This document shows, piece by piece, positions 39,084-48,080 of a DNA stretch of 64,000 bases. Made by a program: the position numbers and the translations under genes. Position 1 is the first letter of the stretch, and each line of letters opens with the position of its first letter. The notes under the pieces were generated by a model, which saw nothing but the letters and a program-made list of their open reading frames with translations, made no database searches and was not told the origin of the DNA. The stretch covers positions 1 through 64,000 of the forward strand of contig NZ_CAMFHB010000011.1 of assembly GCF_945952055.1 (NCBI RefSeq), read 5' to 3'. This stretch comes from an uncultured Alsobacter sp. Its GTDB lineage: Bacteria; Pseudomonadota; Alphaproteobacteria; Rhizobiales; Beijerinckiaceae.

Positions 39084-39315
39084 GGCCGCGGGACATGATT
39101 TCGGCGCATCCGGGCTCCACCTTGATCAAGTGGCGAGATGCAGCATGTCACTACCCACAGGTTGTGCGGTAGGTCTCTGATTTCATTCGCACTTCGGCAC
39201 CGATTGGCTGTGGACCGGCGCCTGCGGCAGCGCTCGCCGCCTTCCGGGGGCCACCGTTTGCGTTTACATTTCGTTCACCATGTCAATGGCCCCACGCGGC
39301 GCGCCCGAGGATCCC

Positions 39316-39993
39316 ATGAAGGACGACCCCATCCGTCCGTTTCCCGCCTCCGGAGGCCAGGCCCAGGCGGCCGCCTCGCCGGCGGGCGGCGGCCTCGACC
39401 TGCGGGCGGCCGTCCGCAAGGCCAGGATCGAGGAAGCCGAGCGCTCGGGCGTGGCCGCCGAACTCCGCGGGGCCGAGATCGCCCGCCTGGAAATGCTCCA
39501 GGAGACGCTGCAGCCGGTGTTCGCCGACCTGCCGCGCGACGCCGAGCTCTTCGACGTCGGCCTCATCCCCGGGGAGAAGCCGAGGCTCTTCGTCGACATG
39601 GTCGCCTTCGTCGAGATGGCGAGGGACCGACGCACCTACAGGTTCATTCAGGAGACACGGTCCGGTCGGCTGCTGATCGCCGAGGGCGACAAGGCCGACG
39701 CGCTCGCCGAGGCCGTGACGGCCTATCTCGGCCGGCGTCTGGTGGAACGCGAGCGGGCCCTGGCCCAGGGCGAGGCCGCCGCCCCGGCGCCCGTGGCGCT
39801 CCCGGCCGAGCCCATCCCCGCTGCGCAGGCCGTCGAGGAGCCGCTCGTCGACCGTCGGCGCCGCTACTCGGGCTCCGACATGCTTTTCTCGGCGATCGTG
39901 GGCATGATGGCCGGCGCGGCCCTGATGCTGCTCGCGATGCTGTGGAAGGCCCGCGGGCTCGAGTTGCTGTCCGGCCTCAAGCTGCTGCCCTGA
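39316..39993 (+). CDS. Uncharacterised protein with C-terminal membrane helix
   Basis: 225 residues from the ATG at 39316, chosen because GAGG lies 5 bp upstream; an ATG at 39280 adds 12 residues but lacks a ribosome site. Disordered Gly/Ala-rich N-terminus, a helical charged segment, a small folded domain (about 60-150) with ELFDVGLIPGEKPRLFVDMVAFVEMARDRRTYRF, a Pro/Ala linker, and a membrane helix (about 195-215). Not recognised by name; layout fits tail-anchored alphaproteobacterial proteins of unknown function. Converges on the phosphoesterase gene. Confidence 0.75.
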   Translation: MKDDPIRPFPASGGQAQAAASPAGGGLDLRAAVRKARIEEAERSGVAAELRGAEIARLEMLQETLQPVFADLPRDAELFDVGLIPGEKPRLFVDMVAFVEMARDRRTYRFIQETRSGRLLIAEGDKADALAEAVTAYLGRRLVERERALAQGEAAAPAPVALPAEPIPAAQAVEEPLVDRRRRYSGSDMLFSAIVGMMAGAALMLLAMLWKARGLELLSGLKLLP

Positions 39994-40010
39994 CCGGCGG
40001 GGCGGCGCCC

Positions 40011-40892
40011 TCAGATGGGCAGGGCGCCGAGATCGCCGATGCTGCCGTCCGGCAGGAGCCCGCGGGTCCAGCCGGCGATGGTGGGCCCGTTCTCCGTCAG
40101 GTCGATGTCGAACACGTGGTAGCCGGCCCGGTGCGTGAGCGTGCCGCGGATCGCCGAGCAGGATGGCACGCCGACCACCGGGATCATCCCCTTGGGCCCG
40201 ACGATGCGGTTGATCGATGTCACGTGGTTGTGCCCATGCAGGATCAACTCGGCGCCCGCGTGGCCGACGAGTTCCTCGAAGGCCGCGGAATCCGTCAGGC
40301 CGCGCCCGGCCTTGCTGCCGGACCGGTGCGGCGGATGATGGATGAGGATCACGCGCGCCAGCGGCTGCTGGGCCAGGAAGGTGAGGACCTGCAGCATCTT
40401 GCCGCGCTGCTCGCGCCCCAGCGTGCCCGAGGCCACGAAGGGGGCGGTCGGAACCGCCGACGACAGGCCCACCAGCGCGATCGGCCCGACGAGGCGCACA
40501 TAGGGGAACCCCTCGTACCGGCCGCTGTCGGACGTCATCCATGGCGACAGATAGCGCTCCACGTCCTTCATCGACGTGCGCACATAGGCGTCATGGTTGC
40601 CCGGCACGAAGCTCACCTTGCCGGTGGGGCCCAGGCCCTCGAGAAAGCGACGCGCGCCCTCGAACTCTCCGTGCAGCCCGATATTGATGAGATCGCCGGT
40701 GCAGGCGATGTGGTCGGGCTTCTGCGCGTGCATGTCGGCGATCAGCCGGTCCATGAGCGACATGTCGTGGATGCGATCGCGACCGCGGCGCCAGTTCATG
40801 TAGCCCGTGAGCCGCTTGCCGGCGAGATCGCGGAGCTTCGGCTGGGGCAGGGGGCCGAGATGAGGATCGGAGATGTGGGCGAGACGAAACAT
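40011..40892 (-). CDS. Metallophosphoesterase (calcineurin-like)
   Basis: 293 residues starting MFRLAHISDPHLG at 40892, after GAGAGG; the open frame continues upstream but without conserved sequence. The five metal-binding blocks are visible: HISDPHLG (6-13), CTGDLINIG, VPGNHDAYV, ILIHHPPHR and LILHGHNH. Substrate unknown; relatives include cyclic-nucleotide and UDP-diacylglucosamine hydrolases. Divergent from the Nudix gene at 40980. Confidence 0.9.
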   Translation of the reverse strand: MFRLAHISDPHLGPLPQPKLRDLAGKRLTGYMNWRRGRDRIHDMSLMDRLIADMHAQKPDHIACTGDLINIGLHGEFEGARRFLEGLGPTGKVSFVPGNHDAYVRTSMKDVERYLSPWMTSDSGRYEGFPYVRLVGPIALVGLSSAVPTAPFVASGTLGREQRGKMLQVLTFLAQQPLARVILIHHPPHRSGSKAGRGLTDSAAFEELVGHAGAELILHGHNHVTSINRIVGPKGMIPVVGVPSCSAIRGTLTHRAGYHVFDIDLTENGPTIAGWTRGLLPDGSIGDLGALPI

Positions 40893-40979
40893 TACGCCAC
40901 CTCTCAACCGCTTGGCGCGCCTCGTCAAGCGCCACCGCATGCTATCAGGATCATGTGAAAGGCCGGACGGACCCCCGCG

Positions 40980-41459
40980 ATGCAGGACAGCCCCAGACCC
41001 ACCGCCCCGTCGCCGCTCATGCGGGCGCTTCATGTGTACTGGCGTTTCGCCCGCCCGATGACGCTCGGCGTGCGTGCCGCACTGCTCCACCCCGAGCGGG
41101 GCGTCTTCCTCGTCCGCCACACCTATGTCGGGGGCTGGCACATGCCGGGCGGCGGCGTGGAACCGGGGGAGAGCGTCCTGGCGTCGCTGCGCCGCGAGGT
41201 CGAGGAGGAGGGCAACATCGTCATCGAGGACGTCCCGTCCCTGCACGGCCTCTTCTTCAATGCCCGGGTGTCGCGCCGGGACCACGTGGCGGTCTATGTC
41301 AGCCGGCAGTTCACCCAGACCGCGCCGCGCATCCCCGACCGGGAAATCGCCGAATCGGGGTTCTTCCCGGTCGAGGACCTGCCGCCGGAGACCACGCCCG
41401 CCACACGCCGGCGCCTGGCGGAGATCGTCGCGGGCGCACCGCCCGCCGAGCACTGGTAG
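40980..41459 (+). CDS. Nudix hydrolase
   Basis: 159 residues. The Nudix box G-x5-E-x7-REVxEEG is complete (about 57-79, GGGVEPGESVLASLRREVEEEG). Preceding VRHTYVGGWHMPGG is the usual strand into the box. Hydrolyses a nucleoside diphosphate linked to some moiety; substrate unassigned. The start at 40980 lies 87 bp from the divergent phosphoesterase start. Confidence 0.9.
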   Translation: MQDSPRPTAPSPLMRALHVYWRFARPMTLGVRAALLHPERGVFLVRHTYVGGWHMPGGGVEPGESVLASLRREVEEEGNIVIEDVPSLHGLFFNARVSRRDHVAVYVSRQFTQTAPRIPDREIAESGFFPVEDLPPETTPATRRRLAEIVAGAPPAEHW

Positions 41460-41682
41460 GCTAGCGGTCGGCAGACCGGTATGGACCCGGCCGGCGACCC
41501 ATGATAGCGATCGCCTGCAATCGGCTGGAGAGAGCCATGATCACGCGCGTGGAGCGACGACGAGCCCGGTAACTGCGGTGTTCCGCAGGCTGCCCGCCGT
41601 CGCTCGGCTGTCGGGACGTCCCGTCCTGCGGCCTTCCACGCAACGCCGCTGCATGATCGCGCGGCGCGACCGATCCAGAGCC

Positions 41683-42198
41683 ATGACCGATCTCTCCATC
41701 TCCCTCATCCACGAGACTGCCGCCGACGGCCCGGCCATCGACAAGCTGCACGAGCGCGCTTTCGGCCCCGGGCGCTTCGCCAGGACGGCCTACCGCCTGC
41801 GCGAGGGGATCCCCGCGGAGCCGTCGCTGTCCTTCACGGCGATGGTGGGCACCCTGCTCGTCGGGTCGATCCGCCTGACGCTGATCCGGATCGGCCCGGT
41901 CGACGGCCTGCTGCTCGGCCCCGTGACCGTGGAGCCCGCGTTCATGAACCGGGGCATCGGCATGGCGCTGATCCGCAAGTCGCTGGATGCCGCGCGGGCC
42001 GAAGGCCACAAGCTCGTGCTGCTGGTGGGCGACGAGCCCTATTACCGGCGCACCGGCTTCAAGCGCGTGCCCAACGGCCGGCTCGAGATGCCCGGCCCCG
42101 TGGATCCGGCCCGCCTGCTCGTGCTCGAACTGGTGGACGGAGCCTTCGAGGGGATCTCGGGACCCGTGCTGCCGAGGCTGGCCCGCTCAGCCGCGTGA
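41683..42198 (+). CDS. GNAT-family N-acetyltransferase
   Basis: 171 residues from the ATG at 41683; an in-frame ATG at 41653 is an alternative. The acetyl-CoA-binding motif A is LLLGPVTVEPAFMNRGIGMALIRKSL, followed by VLLVGDEPYYRRTGFKRV, a pattern of the YhbS-like predicted acetyltransferases. Substrate unknown. Its 3' end overlaps the convergent membrane-protein gene by 12 bp. Confidence 0.88.
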   Translation: MTDLSISLIHETAADGPAIDKLHERAFGPGRFARTAYRLREGIPAEPSLSFTAMVGTLLVGSIRLTLIRIGPVDGLLLGPVTVEPAFMNRGIGMALIRKSLDAARAEGHKLVLLVGDEPYYRRTGFKRVPNGRLEMPGPVDPARLLVLELVDGAFEGISGPVLPRLARSAA

Positions 42199-44274
42199 CG
42201 GCCGGCCGAGCCGCGCCTCGCCGAGCCACGAGACCAGCAGGCTCGCCGCCAGCAGGGCGAGACCGACGAACCCGAAGAAGATCGGGATCACGCCCACGCC
42301 GCGCACGACCGAGGAGTCGGTCGCGCGGACGGCGATGAACTCGGACCCCGAGAACCGCGATCCGCCCGAAAGCGCGATGATGCTCGGCACCTTCGGGGTC
42401 TCGTCGGGACGCTCCGCCACGCGGCGCACCGAGCCGCCGGTGGCCTCCGCCAGTGGCGTGAGGGCGGCCGTGGTCGACAGAACCTCCTGGTACTCGCGGG
42501 GATTGGGCGGGCCGACGCTGACGAAGGCCGTGAGCTTGCCGTCGGTGAGGCGGTAGAGGCCGGCCTCCTTCACCTCCACGGTCGTGCGCCACAGGCCCGG
42601 CGAGGCCGCCGTCAGGGTGGCCTGGAGGCTGGCGCCGCTCGGGCCCACGATCGCGACGGGAGCGGCCTCGTCCGCCAGGGTCTGGCGCTCGATGGTCACC
42701 ACGTTTCCGCGGGAAGTCGCGCGCAGGGCTTCCTCCTCGAGATCGGGCTCCTTCATCAGCCAATGGCCGAGCCGGCGCAGCAGGTCCAGGTGCGGACCGC
42801 CGTTGCGGAAGTTGCGCGCCCACAGCCAGGCCTGGTCGGTCAGCATCAGCGCCACGCGGCCCTTGCCCTCGCGCGACAGGATCAGGAGGGGCTTGTCGTC
42901 GGGCCCCGACATGACCGAGGCGCCGGTCCGCACGTCGGCCGAGATCTGGCGCAGCCACTCGCCCCATTGCGGGCGCTCGCCCTCCGAGCCCGGCAGGGCG
43001 CGGGTGACGGGGTGCTTCTGCCCGGTCGGCGTGATCTGGGCCAGGAAGGCCCGCTCGATGATCTTGCCGTCCGGCTGGGCCGGCATCACGGCGCCCAGCG
43101 GCGTGCCGGCAAGGCCGGTGCGGCCGGCGAACTCGGGACCGGCGGCCACGAGCACCGCTCCGCCCTCGCGCACGTACCGCACGATGTTGGAGAAATAGAC
43201 GGAGGGCAGGATCGACTGGTTCGAATACCGGTCGAAGATGATCAGGTCGAACTCCGCGATCTTGGTCTCGAACAGCTCGCGCGTCGGGAAGGCGATCAGC
43301 GACAGCTCGTTGATCGGCGTGCCGTCCTGCTTCTCCGGCGGGCGCAGGATGGTAAAGTGGACGAGATCGACGTTGGCGTCCGACTTCAGGATGTTGCGCC
43401 AGGTCCGTTCGCCGGCGTGCGGCTGGCCGGACACCAGAAGGACGCGCAGCTTCTCGCGGATGCCCTCGATCGGCACCACGGCCTTGTTGTTGTAGGCGGT
43501 GAGTTCGCCGGCCGCCTCGTCCGCCTCGATCTCGATGACGTTCGTGCCGCCGTGGTCGATGCGCACCGGCAGGCGCATGACCTCGCCTGGAACGGCGCGC
43601 CGCTCCAGGAGGACCTGGCCGTCGCGGCGCAGCACGACGCGGACGGGCTCGGTGCGACCTGGGTCGTCGACGCGCACGCGGATCTGCGTCTCCTTGCCCA
43701 CGATGCCGAAGCGCGGCGTGTCGAGAAGCGCGATGCGGCGATCCCGTTCGGCCGTGTGGCCGGTGACGAGCGCGTGCACCGGTGCCTTGAAGCCCAGCGA
43801 ACCGGCCGCCTCGGGAATGTCGTGGACCACGCCGTCGGTGATCATGATCGCGCCGGCCACGCGGTCCGGCGGAACGTCGGAGAGGCCCGACTGCAGCGCC
43901 GAGAACAACCGCGTCCCGTCCGCGCCGCCGCCCGCCTCCGAAACCTCCAGCACACGGGTTTCGACGTCGGGCAGCGCTGCCAGGCGCTTGCCCACGGCCT
44001 CGGCCACCGCCGTCGTCTGGGCCGCGCGCTTGTCGAGAGCCTGCGAGGCCGAGCGGTCGACGACCACGGCCACGATGTCCTTCAGCTTCTCGCGCTCCTC
44101 GCGCACCACGGACGGATTGAACAGGGCCGCGATGAACAGCGCGATGGCGATGGCGCGCAGGACCGACCCGTTCTGTCGAACGAGGATGCCCAGAGCCGCA
44201 ACCACGACCGCCGCGAGCGACAGCGCGATCAGCAACGGCAGCGGCAGAAGGGGCGACCAGTCGATCGAGGTCAT
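42187..44274 (-). CDS. Membrane protein with vWA-like and glutamine-amidotransferase-like regions
   Basis: 695 residues. Two N-terminal membrane helices (about 10-32 and 40-55), a vWA-like segment with D73RSAS77 (metal-site pattern D-x-S-x-S), an Ig-like middle, a class-I-amidotransferase-like fold near LIIFDRYSNQSILPSVYFSN without an obvious catalytic cysteine, and a C-terminal helix (about 662-685). Last gene of a four-gene set with MoxR, DUF58 and BatA/DUF4159 proteins, 16 bp after the third. Such sets are common in alphaproteobacteria but their function is not established; related Bat proteins are linked to envelope stress. Confidence 0.82.
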   Translation of the reverse strand: MTSIDWSPLLPLPLLIALSLAAVVVAALGILVRQNGSVLRAIAIALFIAALFNPSVVREEREKLKDIVAVVVDRSASQALDKRAAQTTAVAEAVGKRLAALPDVETRVLEVSEAGGGADGTRLFSALQSGLSDVPPDRVAGAIMITDGVVHDIPEAAGSLGFKAPVHALVTGHTAERDRRIALLDTPRFGIVGKETQIRVRVDDPGRTEPVRVVLRRDGQVLLERRAVPGEVMRLPVRIDHGGTNVIEIEADEAAGELTAYNNKAVVPIEGIREKLRVLLVSGQPHAGERTWRNILKSDANVDLVHFTILRPPEKQDGTPINELSLIAFPTRELFETKIAEFDLIIFDRYSNQSILPSVYFSNIVRYVREGGAVLVAAGPEFAGRTGLAGTPLGAVMPAQPDGKIIERAFLAQITPTGQKHPVTRALPGSEGERPQWGEWLRQISADVRTGASVMSGPDDKPLLILSREGKGRVALMLTDQAWLWARNFRNGGPHLDLLRRLGHWLMKEPDLEEEALRATSRGNVVTIERQTLADEAAPVAIVGPSGASLQATLTAASPGLWRTTVEVKEAGLYRLTDGKLTAFVSVGPPNPREYQEVLSTTAALTPLAEATGGSVRRVAERPDETPKVPSIIALSGGSRFSGSEFIAVRATDSSVVRGVGVIPIFFGFVGLALLAASLLVSWLGEARLGRPSRG

Positions 44275-44290
44275 GTCATGGTCCTGCGAT

Positions 44291-47131
44291 TCACTGGCCC
44301 AGGCGCTCGAGCAGGGCAGGGACGTGCACCTGGTCGGCCTTGTAGTTCCCGGTCAGGGCGTACATCACGATGTTCACGCCGGCCCTGAACGACATTTCCC
44401 GTTGCCGCGGCGAGCCTGGATTGAGCGGGTAGAGCGGCTCGCCACGCCGGCCCGTGGCCCAGGCCGTGGCGAGGTCGTTGGACGTGATGATGATCGGCGA
44501 CACACCGTCGCCGGCCCGTGCCGGCCGATCCGCATCGTCGCCGCCGCGCGGGATGGCCTCGATCCAGGTCTGCCCGTCGGCGTAGCGGCCGGGGAAGTTG
44601 TCGATGAGGTAGAAGGCCTTGGTGATCACATGGTCGCGCGGCACGGGCTCCAGCTCGGGCACGGCGATCCCGGCCAGGATCTGCCGCAGCAGCCGTGTCT
44701 CCGGAGTGGGCGGCCCACCCGGCCGGGCGTTGATGGCGTCGCGCGTGTCGAACACGACCGTGCCGCCGTTCTTCATGAAGTCGTCGAGCTTGCGGATCGC
44801 CGCTTCGCCCGGCACGGGCCGGCCCGACACGATGGGCCAGTAGATGAGCGGGTAGACCGACAACTCGTCACGGGCCGGGTCGACGCCGGCCGGCTCGCCG
44901 GGATCGAGCGCGGTGCGCGCGGCGAGGTAGGAGCCCAGTCCGGCGAGGCCCGCCCTGCTGATCTCGTCGACGGCGGCATCGCCCGACAGCACGTAGGCGA
45001 AGCGGGTGGTGAGCGCCGCCTCGGTCTGCTTCGGGCTGACCGGTGTCGCGGGCGGCGGGGCCTTCGGTGGCTGGGCCGCCTGTTGCGCGGCGGCCGGGGC
45101 CGGCTGCAGGGCGAGCGCGGCGACGAGCCCGCCGACCGCGAGCAGCACCGCAGCGGCGGCCGCGCGGCGCCGGACGAAGCTCAGCCGGCCCGACAGCCAG
45201 AGCACCGCCAGGGCATCGAGCGTGAAGCCGAACAACGCCAGGGCGATCAGCCACGGCCGCACGTCGAAGGTGGCCTCGCGCTTGATCCCGTCGATCCGGG
45301 CGCCGAGCGGCGCGAAGTCCACGGGCACGAGCGTCGCCGTCGCGCCCAGCACGTTCACGGCGAGCGGCGCATCGTTCTGGCCGTAGAAGCCCGGCGGATG
45401 ATCGGCGCTCCCCACGAGGTCCCCGCCGACGGCGATCGGGCGGGCGGTGGCCGGCGGCGGCACGAAGGCGCCAAAACCGTCCAGCACCCGCAGCGGAGCG
45501 GCGAAGACCGGCGCGCCGCCGGCCGTTCCCGCCTTCGCCTGCGCCTCGCCCGTGCCCGCCAGGGCCACGATGCGCCGGAGCATGTCGACGAAGAGGCCCG
45601 ACAGGGGCAGGTTCGACCAGGTGGTGTCGGCGGTGACGTGCACGAGGATGACGAGGCCCTGGCCCCGGCGCTCGGCGGTGATGATGGGCGTGCCGTCGGC
45701 CAGCGCGGCCCAGGTCTTGCGGCCGAGCTCGGCATCGGGCTCCGCCAGAAGCTGGCGGGAGATTCCAACGTCCTTGGGAAGGCCCAGGCCGTAGAAGGGA
45801 CTGGCGCGGTCGAACGGCGCCAGCGTTCGCGGGTTTTCCCACGACAACGCGCCACCCAGCGCGCGCCCGCCGCGCCGCAGCTTCACCGGTACCAGCTCGT
45901 CGTTGGCGGCGGCCGCGAGGCGCGAGCCCGCGAAGCGCAGGAGGACGCCGCCATTGTCGACGAACTGCGCCAGCCTGGTCTTCAGGTCCGGCTGCAGCGC
46001 GCCGATGTCGGCGAGCACCATCATCGGCACCTTCTCGTCCAGCAAGGTGCGGATGGCCTCGGCCGGCCCGACGCGCGGCTCCCGCACGTCCGCGAAGGGC
46101 GTCAGGGCCTTGGCCACGTAGTAAGTCGGCGACAGGAGCGGTTGCGCGGTGTCGGCCGTCGCGCCGGAGACGAGCCCGACGCGGCGGCGGCGGCTCGATT
46201 CGTCGATGAGCGCGACCCCGCCCGCCGTGCGCTCGTCGGCGACGTCGAGGCGGGCGATCTCGTTGCGCAGGTCGACGGGGAGTTTCACCACGGCTGTCGT
46301 CTCGTTGGCGTCGGCCGCGAAGCTGTAGGGCGCCTCCACCAGGGGCAGTCCCCGCCTGTCCGAGGCACGGACGATGCCCGTGTCGCGGCCGTTGGGGCCG
46401 GCTCGGAGCACCCGCACCGAAAGCCCCGCCGCCGTGTTGTCCACGCCGGCCAGGCCGACCGGGCGACGGATGGAATCGGCCAGCACCGTCACGCGGTGGT
46501 CGCCCAGGGCCTGCTTGAGGGCGGGCACGAAGCCCGAGGTGGCATCCACCGCGACCCCGTCGCTGATCCAGACCAGCTCGGCGCCCTTCTCACGGTCGAG
46601 GAAACGCTGCAGCGGCAGCAGCAGCGCCATGCGGTCGGGCGTGTGCGAAGCCGGGCGCAGGGCGCGCAGCTTCTCCAGGGCAGCGCCGGCATCGGCCATG
46701 GCCACGTCCACGACGGCGCTGCCGGTCGGCACCACCGCGACGGGCCTCCCGGCCCGGGCGGCGCCGCGCACGAGATCCTCGGCGGCGGCCATGCGGTCGG
46801 CCCAGTCGGGCGCGGCGGCCCAGCCGTTGTCGACGAGGAGAACGATCGGTCCCGAACTCGCCGAGGCGTCGCGGGCGGGGTTCCAGACCGGGCCGGCCAT
46901 CGCCAGGATCACCAGGCCCGCCACGAGCAGTCGCAGGAGCAGCAGCCACCACGGGGTGCGCTGCGGCGTTTCCTGCTTCGGCATCAGGTCGAGGATGAGC
47001 TGCAGGGGCGGGAAGTCGATCCGCCGCGGCTGCGGCGGCGTCACCCTGAGCAGCAGCCAGAGCGCCGGCAGCGTGACCAGGGCGAGCAGGACGGCCGGCG
47101 TCGTGAAGGCCAGGGGAAGTGTCTCGAACAC
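44291..47131 (-). CDS. BatA-N-terminal/DUF4159 membrane protein
   Basis: 946 residues from a GTG at 47131 with a strong AGGAGGA site 9 bp upstream. The N-terminus (about 1-90) is the BatA type, with two helices around PPQPRRIDFPPLQLILDL. It is followed by a degenerate vWA-like region, in which DNGWAAA replaces the metal site, an amidotransferase-like region, two helices near 625-680, an Ala/Pro linker and a C-terminal DUF4159 domain (TRFAYVLSGDAAVDEIS onward). Third gene of the MoxR module, 5 bp after the DUF58 gene. Confidence 0.85.
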   Translation of the reverse strand: MFETLPLAFTTPAVLLALVTLPALWLLLRVTPPQPRRIDFPPLQLILDLMPKQETPQRTPWWLLLLRLLVAGLVILAMAGPVWNPARDASASSGPIVLLVDNGWAAAPDWADRMAAAEDLVRGAARAGRPVAVVPTGSAVVDVAMADAGAALEKLRALRPASHTPDRMALLLPLQRFLDREKGAELVWISDGVAVDATSGFVPALKQALGDHRVTVLADSIRRPVGLAGVDNTAAGLSVRVLRAGPNGRDTGIVRASDRRGLPLVEAPYSFAADANETTAVVKLPVDLRNEIARLDVADERTAGGVALIDESSRRRRVGLVSGATADTAQPLLSPTYYVAKALTPFADVREPRVGPAEAIRTLLDEKVPMMVLADIGALQPDLKTRLAQFVDNGGVLLRFAGSRLAAAANDELVPVKLRRGGRALGGALSWENPRTLAPFDRASPFYGLGLPKDVGISRQLLAEPDAELGRKTWAALADGTPIITAERRGQGLVILVHVTADTTWSNLPLSGLFVDMLRRIVALAGTGEAQAKAGTAGGAPVFAAPLRVLDGFGAFVPPPATARPIAVGGDLVGSADHPPGFYGQNDAPLAVNVLGATATLVPVDFAPLGARIDGIKREATFDVRPWLIALALFGFTLDALAVLWLSGRLSFVRRRAAAAAVLLAVGGLVAALALQPAPAAAQQAAQPPKAPPPATPVSPKQTEAALTTRFAYVLSGDAAVDEISRAGLAGLGSYLAARTALDPGEPAGVDPARDELSVYPLIYWPIVSGRPVPGEAAIRKLDDFMKNGGTVVFDTRDAINARPGGPPTPETRLLRQILAGIAVPELEPVPRDHVITKAFYLIDNFPGRYADGQTWIEAIPRGGDDADRPARAGDGVSPIIITSNDLATAWATGRRGEPLYPLNPGSPRQREMSFRAGVNIVMYALTGNYKADQVHVPALLERLGQ

Positions 47132-47136
47132 TTGCT

Positions 47137-48069
47137 CTATCCTCCTGCCACGCGCGACAGACCGTTGCCCGCGCCCTGGCCGGCGATTCGGTTGGCCAGC
47201 GACAGCAACGCCTCGGACGCGGGACGATCGGTCCGGTGAATCGCGAAGCTCCAGCCGCGGCGCATGCAGGCGTCCCGGACGGCGGCCCGGTGGCTGGCGA
47301 TGCGCTCCAGATACTGCGACCGGAAGGATGCCGCATCGCCGACGCGCAGGGTCGAGGGCCCTTCCAGATCCGCGAGGACCGCCTGGCCCTCGAACGGGAA
47401 GGTTTCCTCGACCGGATCGGCGATCATCAGCACGTGCCCCCGCGCCCCGCGTCCCGAGATGCGCTCGATCGTCTCCCGGATGCGGGGAGCCGGCGTCAGG
47501 AAGTCGCCGATCAGCACGGCCTCGGTCAGGGGAGCCAGGGGCAGGGCCGGTGGCAGGTCGGCGGCGGTCTTGTCCGCCGCGAGTGCCTCGGCCAGCCGGT
47601 CGACGATGCCGCGCGAGGCCACCGGATTTGTCAGCCCGAGATGCCCGACCCGTTCGCCGCCGCGCACGAGCACGTCGGCCAGCGCCAGGCCCAGCACCAC
47701 GGCGCGCTCGACCTTCGGTGCCTGCGCGAGCGACGACGCATAGGCCATCGAGGCGGAGCGGTCCGTCCAGAGCCACACCGTGTGGGCGGCCTCCCACTCC
47801 TTCTCGCGCACGTAGTAGTGGTCGTCGCGCGCCGAGCGCCGCCAGTCCACGCGGTTCGCGGGTTCGCCCGAGGTGAAGTGGCGGAACTGCCAGAAGGCCT
47901 CGCCGGTCCCGGCCTGGCGACGGCCATGGATGCCGTGCGCGGCCGTGGCGGCGATGCGCCGCGCCTCGATGACGATGCGTGGAAGGCGCCGGGCGAGATC
48001 GAGCGCGTCGGTCGCCTGGCGGGGCCCTGCCGTCCGCTGCGTCTCGTCGAGGACCCGCACCTTGAGCAT
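47137..48069 (-). CDS. DUF58 family protein (vWA-like)
   Basis: 310 residues. The DUF58 signature GEFWQFRHFTSGEPANRVDWRRSAR is present in the variant form GEAFWQFRHFTSGEPANRVDW, followed by TDRSASMAYASS, a D-x-S-x-S metal site. No membrane helix, so a cytoplasmic partner. The ATG at 48069 lies 11 bp after the moxR stop. DUF58 proteins are standard partners of MoxR ATPases. Confidence 0.9.
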   Translation of the reverse strand: MLKVRVLDETQRTAGPRQATDALDLARRLPRIVIEARRIAATAAHGIHGRRQAGTGEAFWQFRHFTSGEPANRVDWRRSARDDHYYVREKEWEAAHTVWLWTDRSASMAYASSLAQAPKVERAVVLGLALADVLVRGGERVGHLGLTNPVASRGIVDRLAEALAADKTAADLPPALPLAPLTEAVLIGDFLTPAPRIRETIERISGRGARGHVLMIADPVEETFPFEGQAVLADLEGPSTLRVGDAASFRSQYLERIASHRAAVRDACMRRGWSFAIHRTDRPASEALLSLANRIAGQGAGNGLSRVAGG

Positions 48070-48080
48070 CGAGCGGGTCC

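Larger units (their letters stand above)
38867..39315. other. 449-bp intergenic region with a candidate small-RNA locus
   Basis: No protein gene. It contains a complete minus-strand intrinsic terminator (38940-38979), a perfect 24-bp inverted repeat (39060-39083) and a TTGATCAAG palindrome at 39121. Together these suggest a regulated non-coding transcript on the minus strand. Confidence 0.5.

Noticed and set aside
39121-39132. TTGATCAAG palindrome as a FixK/FNR box
   Set aside because: The half-sites abut without the N4 spacer of TTGAT-N4-ATCAA, and the downstream gene has no low-oxygen link.
43499-47239. A 1246-codon open frame on the plus strand opposite the membrane-protein genes of the MoxR module
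   Set aside because: Same high-GC antisense effect; the minus-strand proteins have clear domains, helices and ribosome sites, the plus-strand reading has none.
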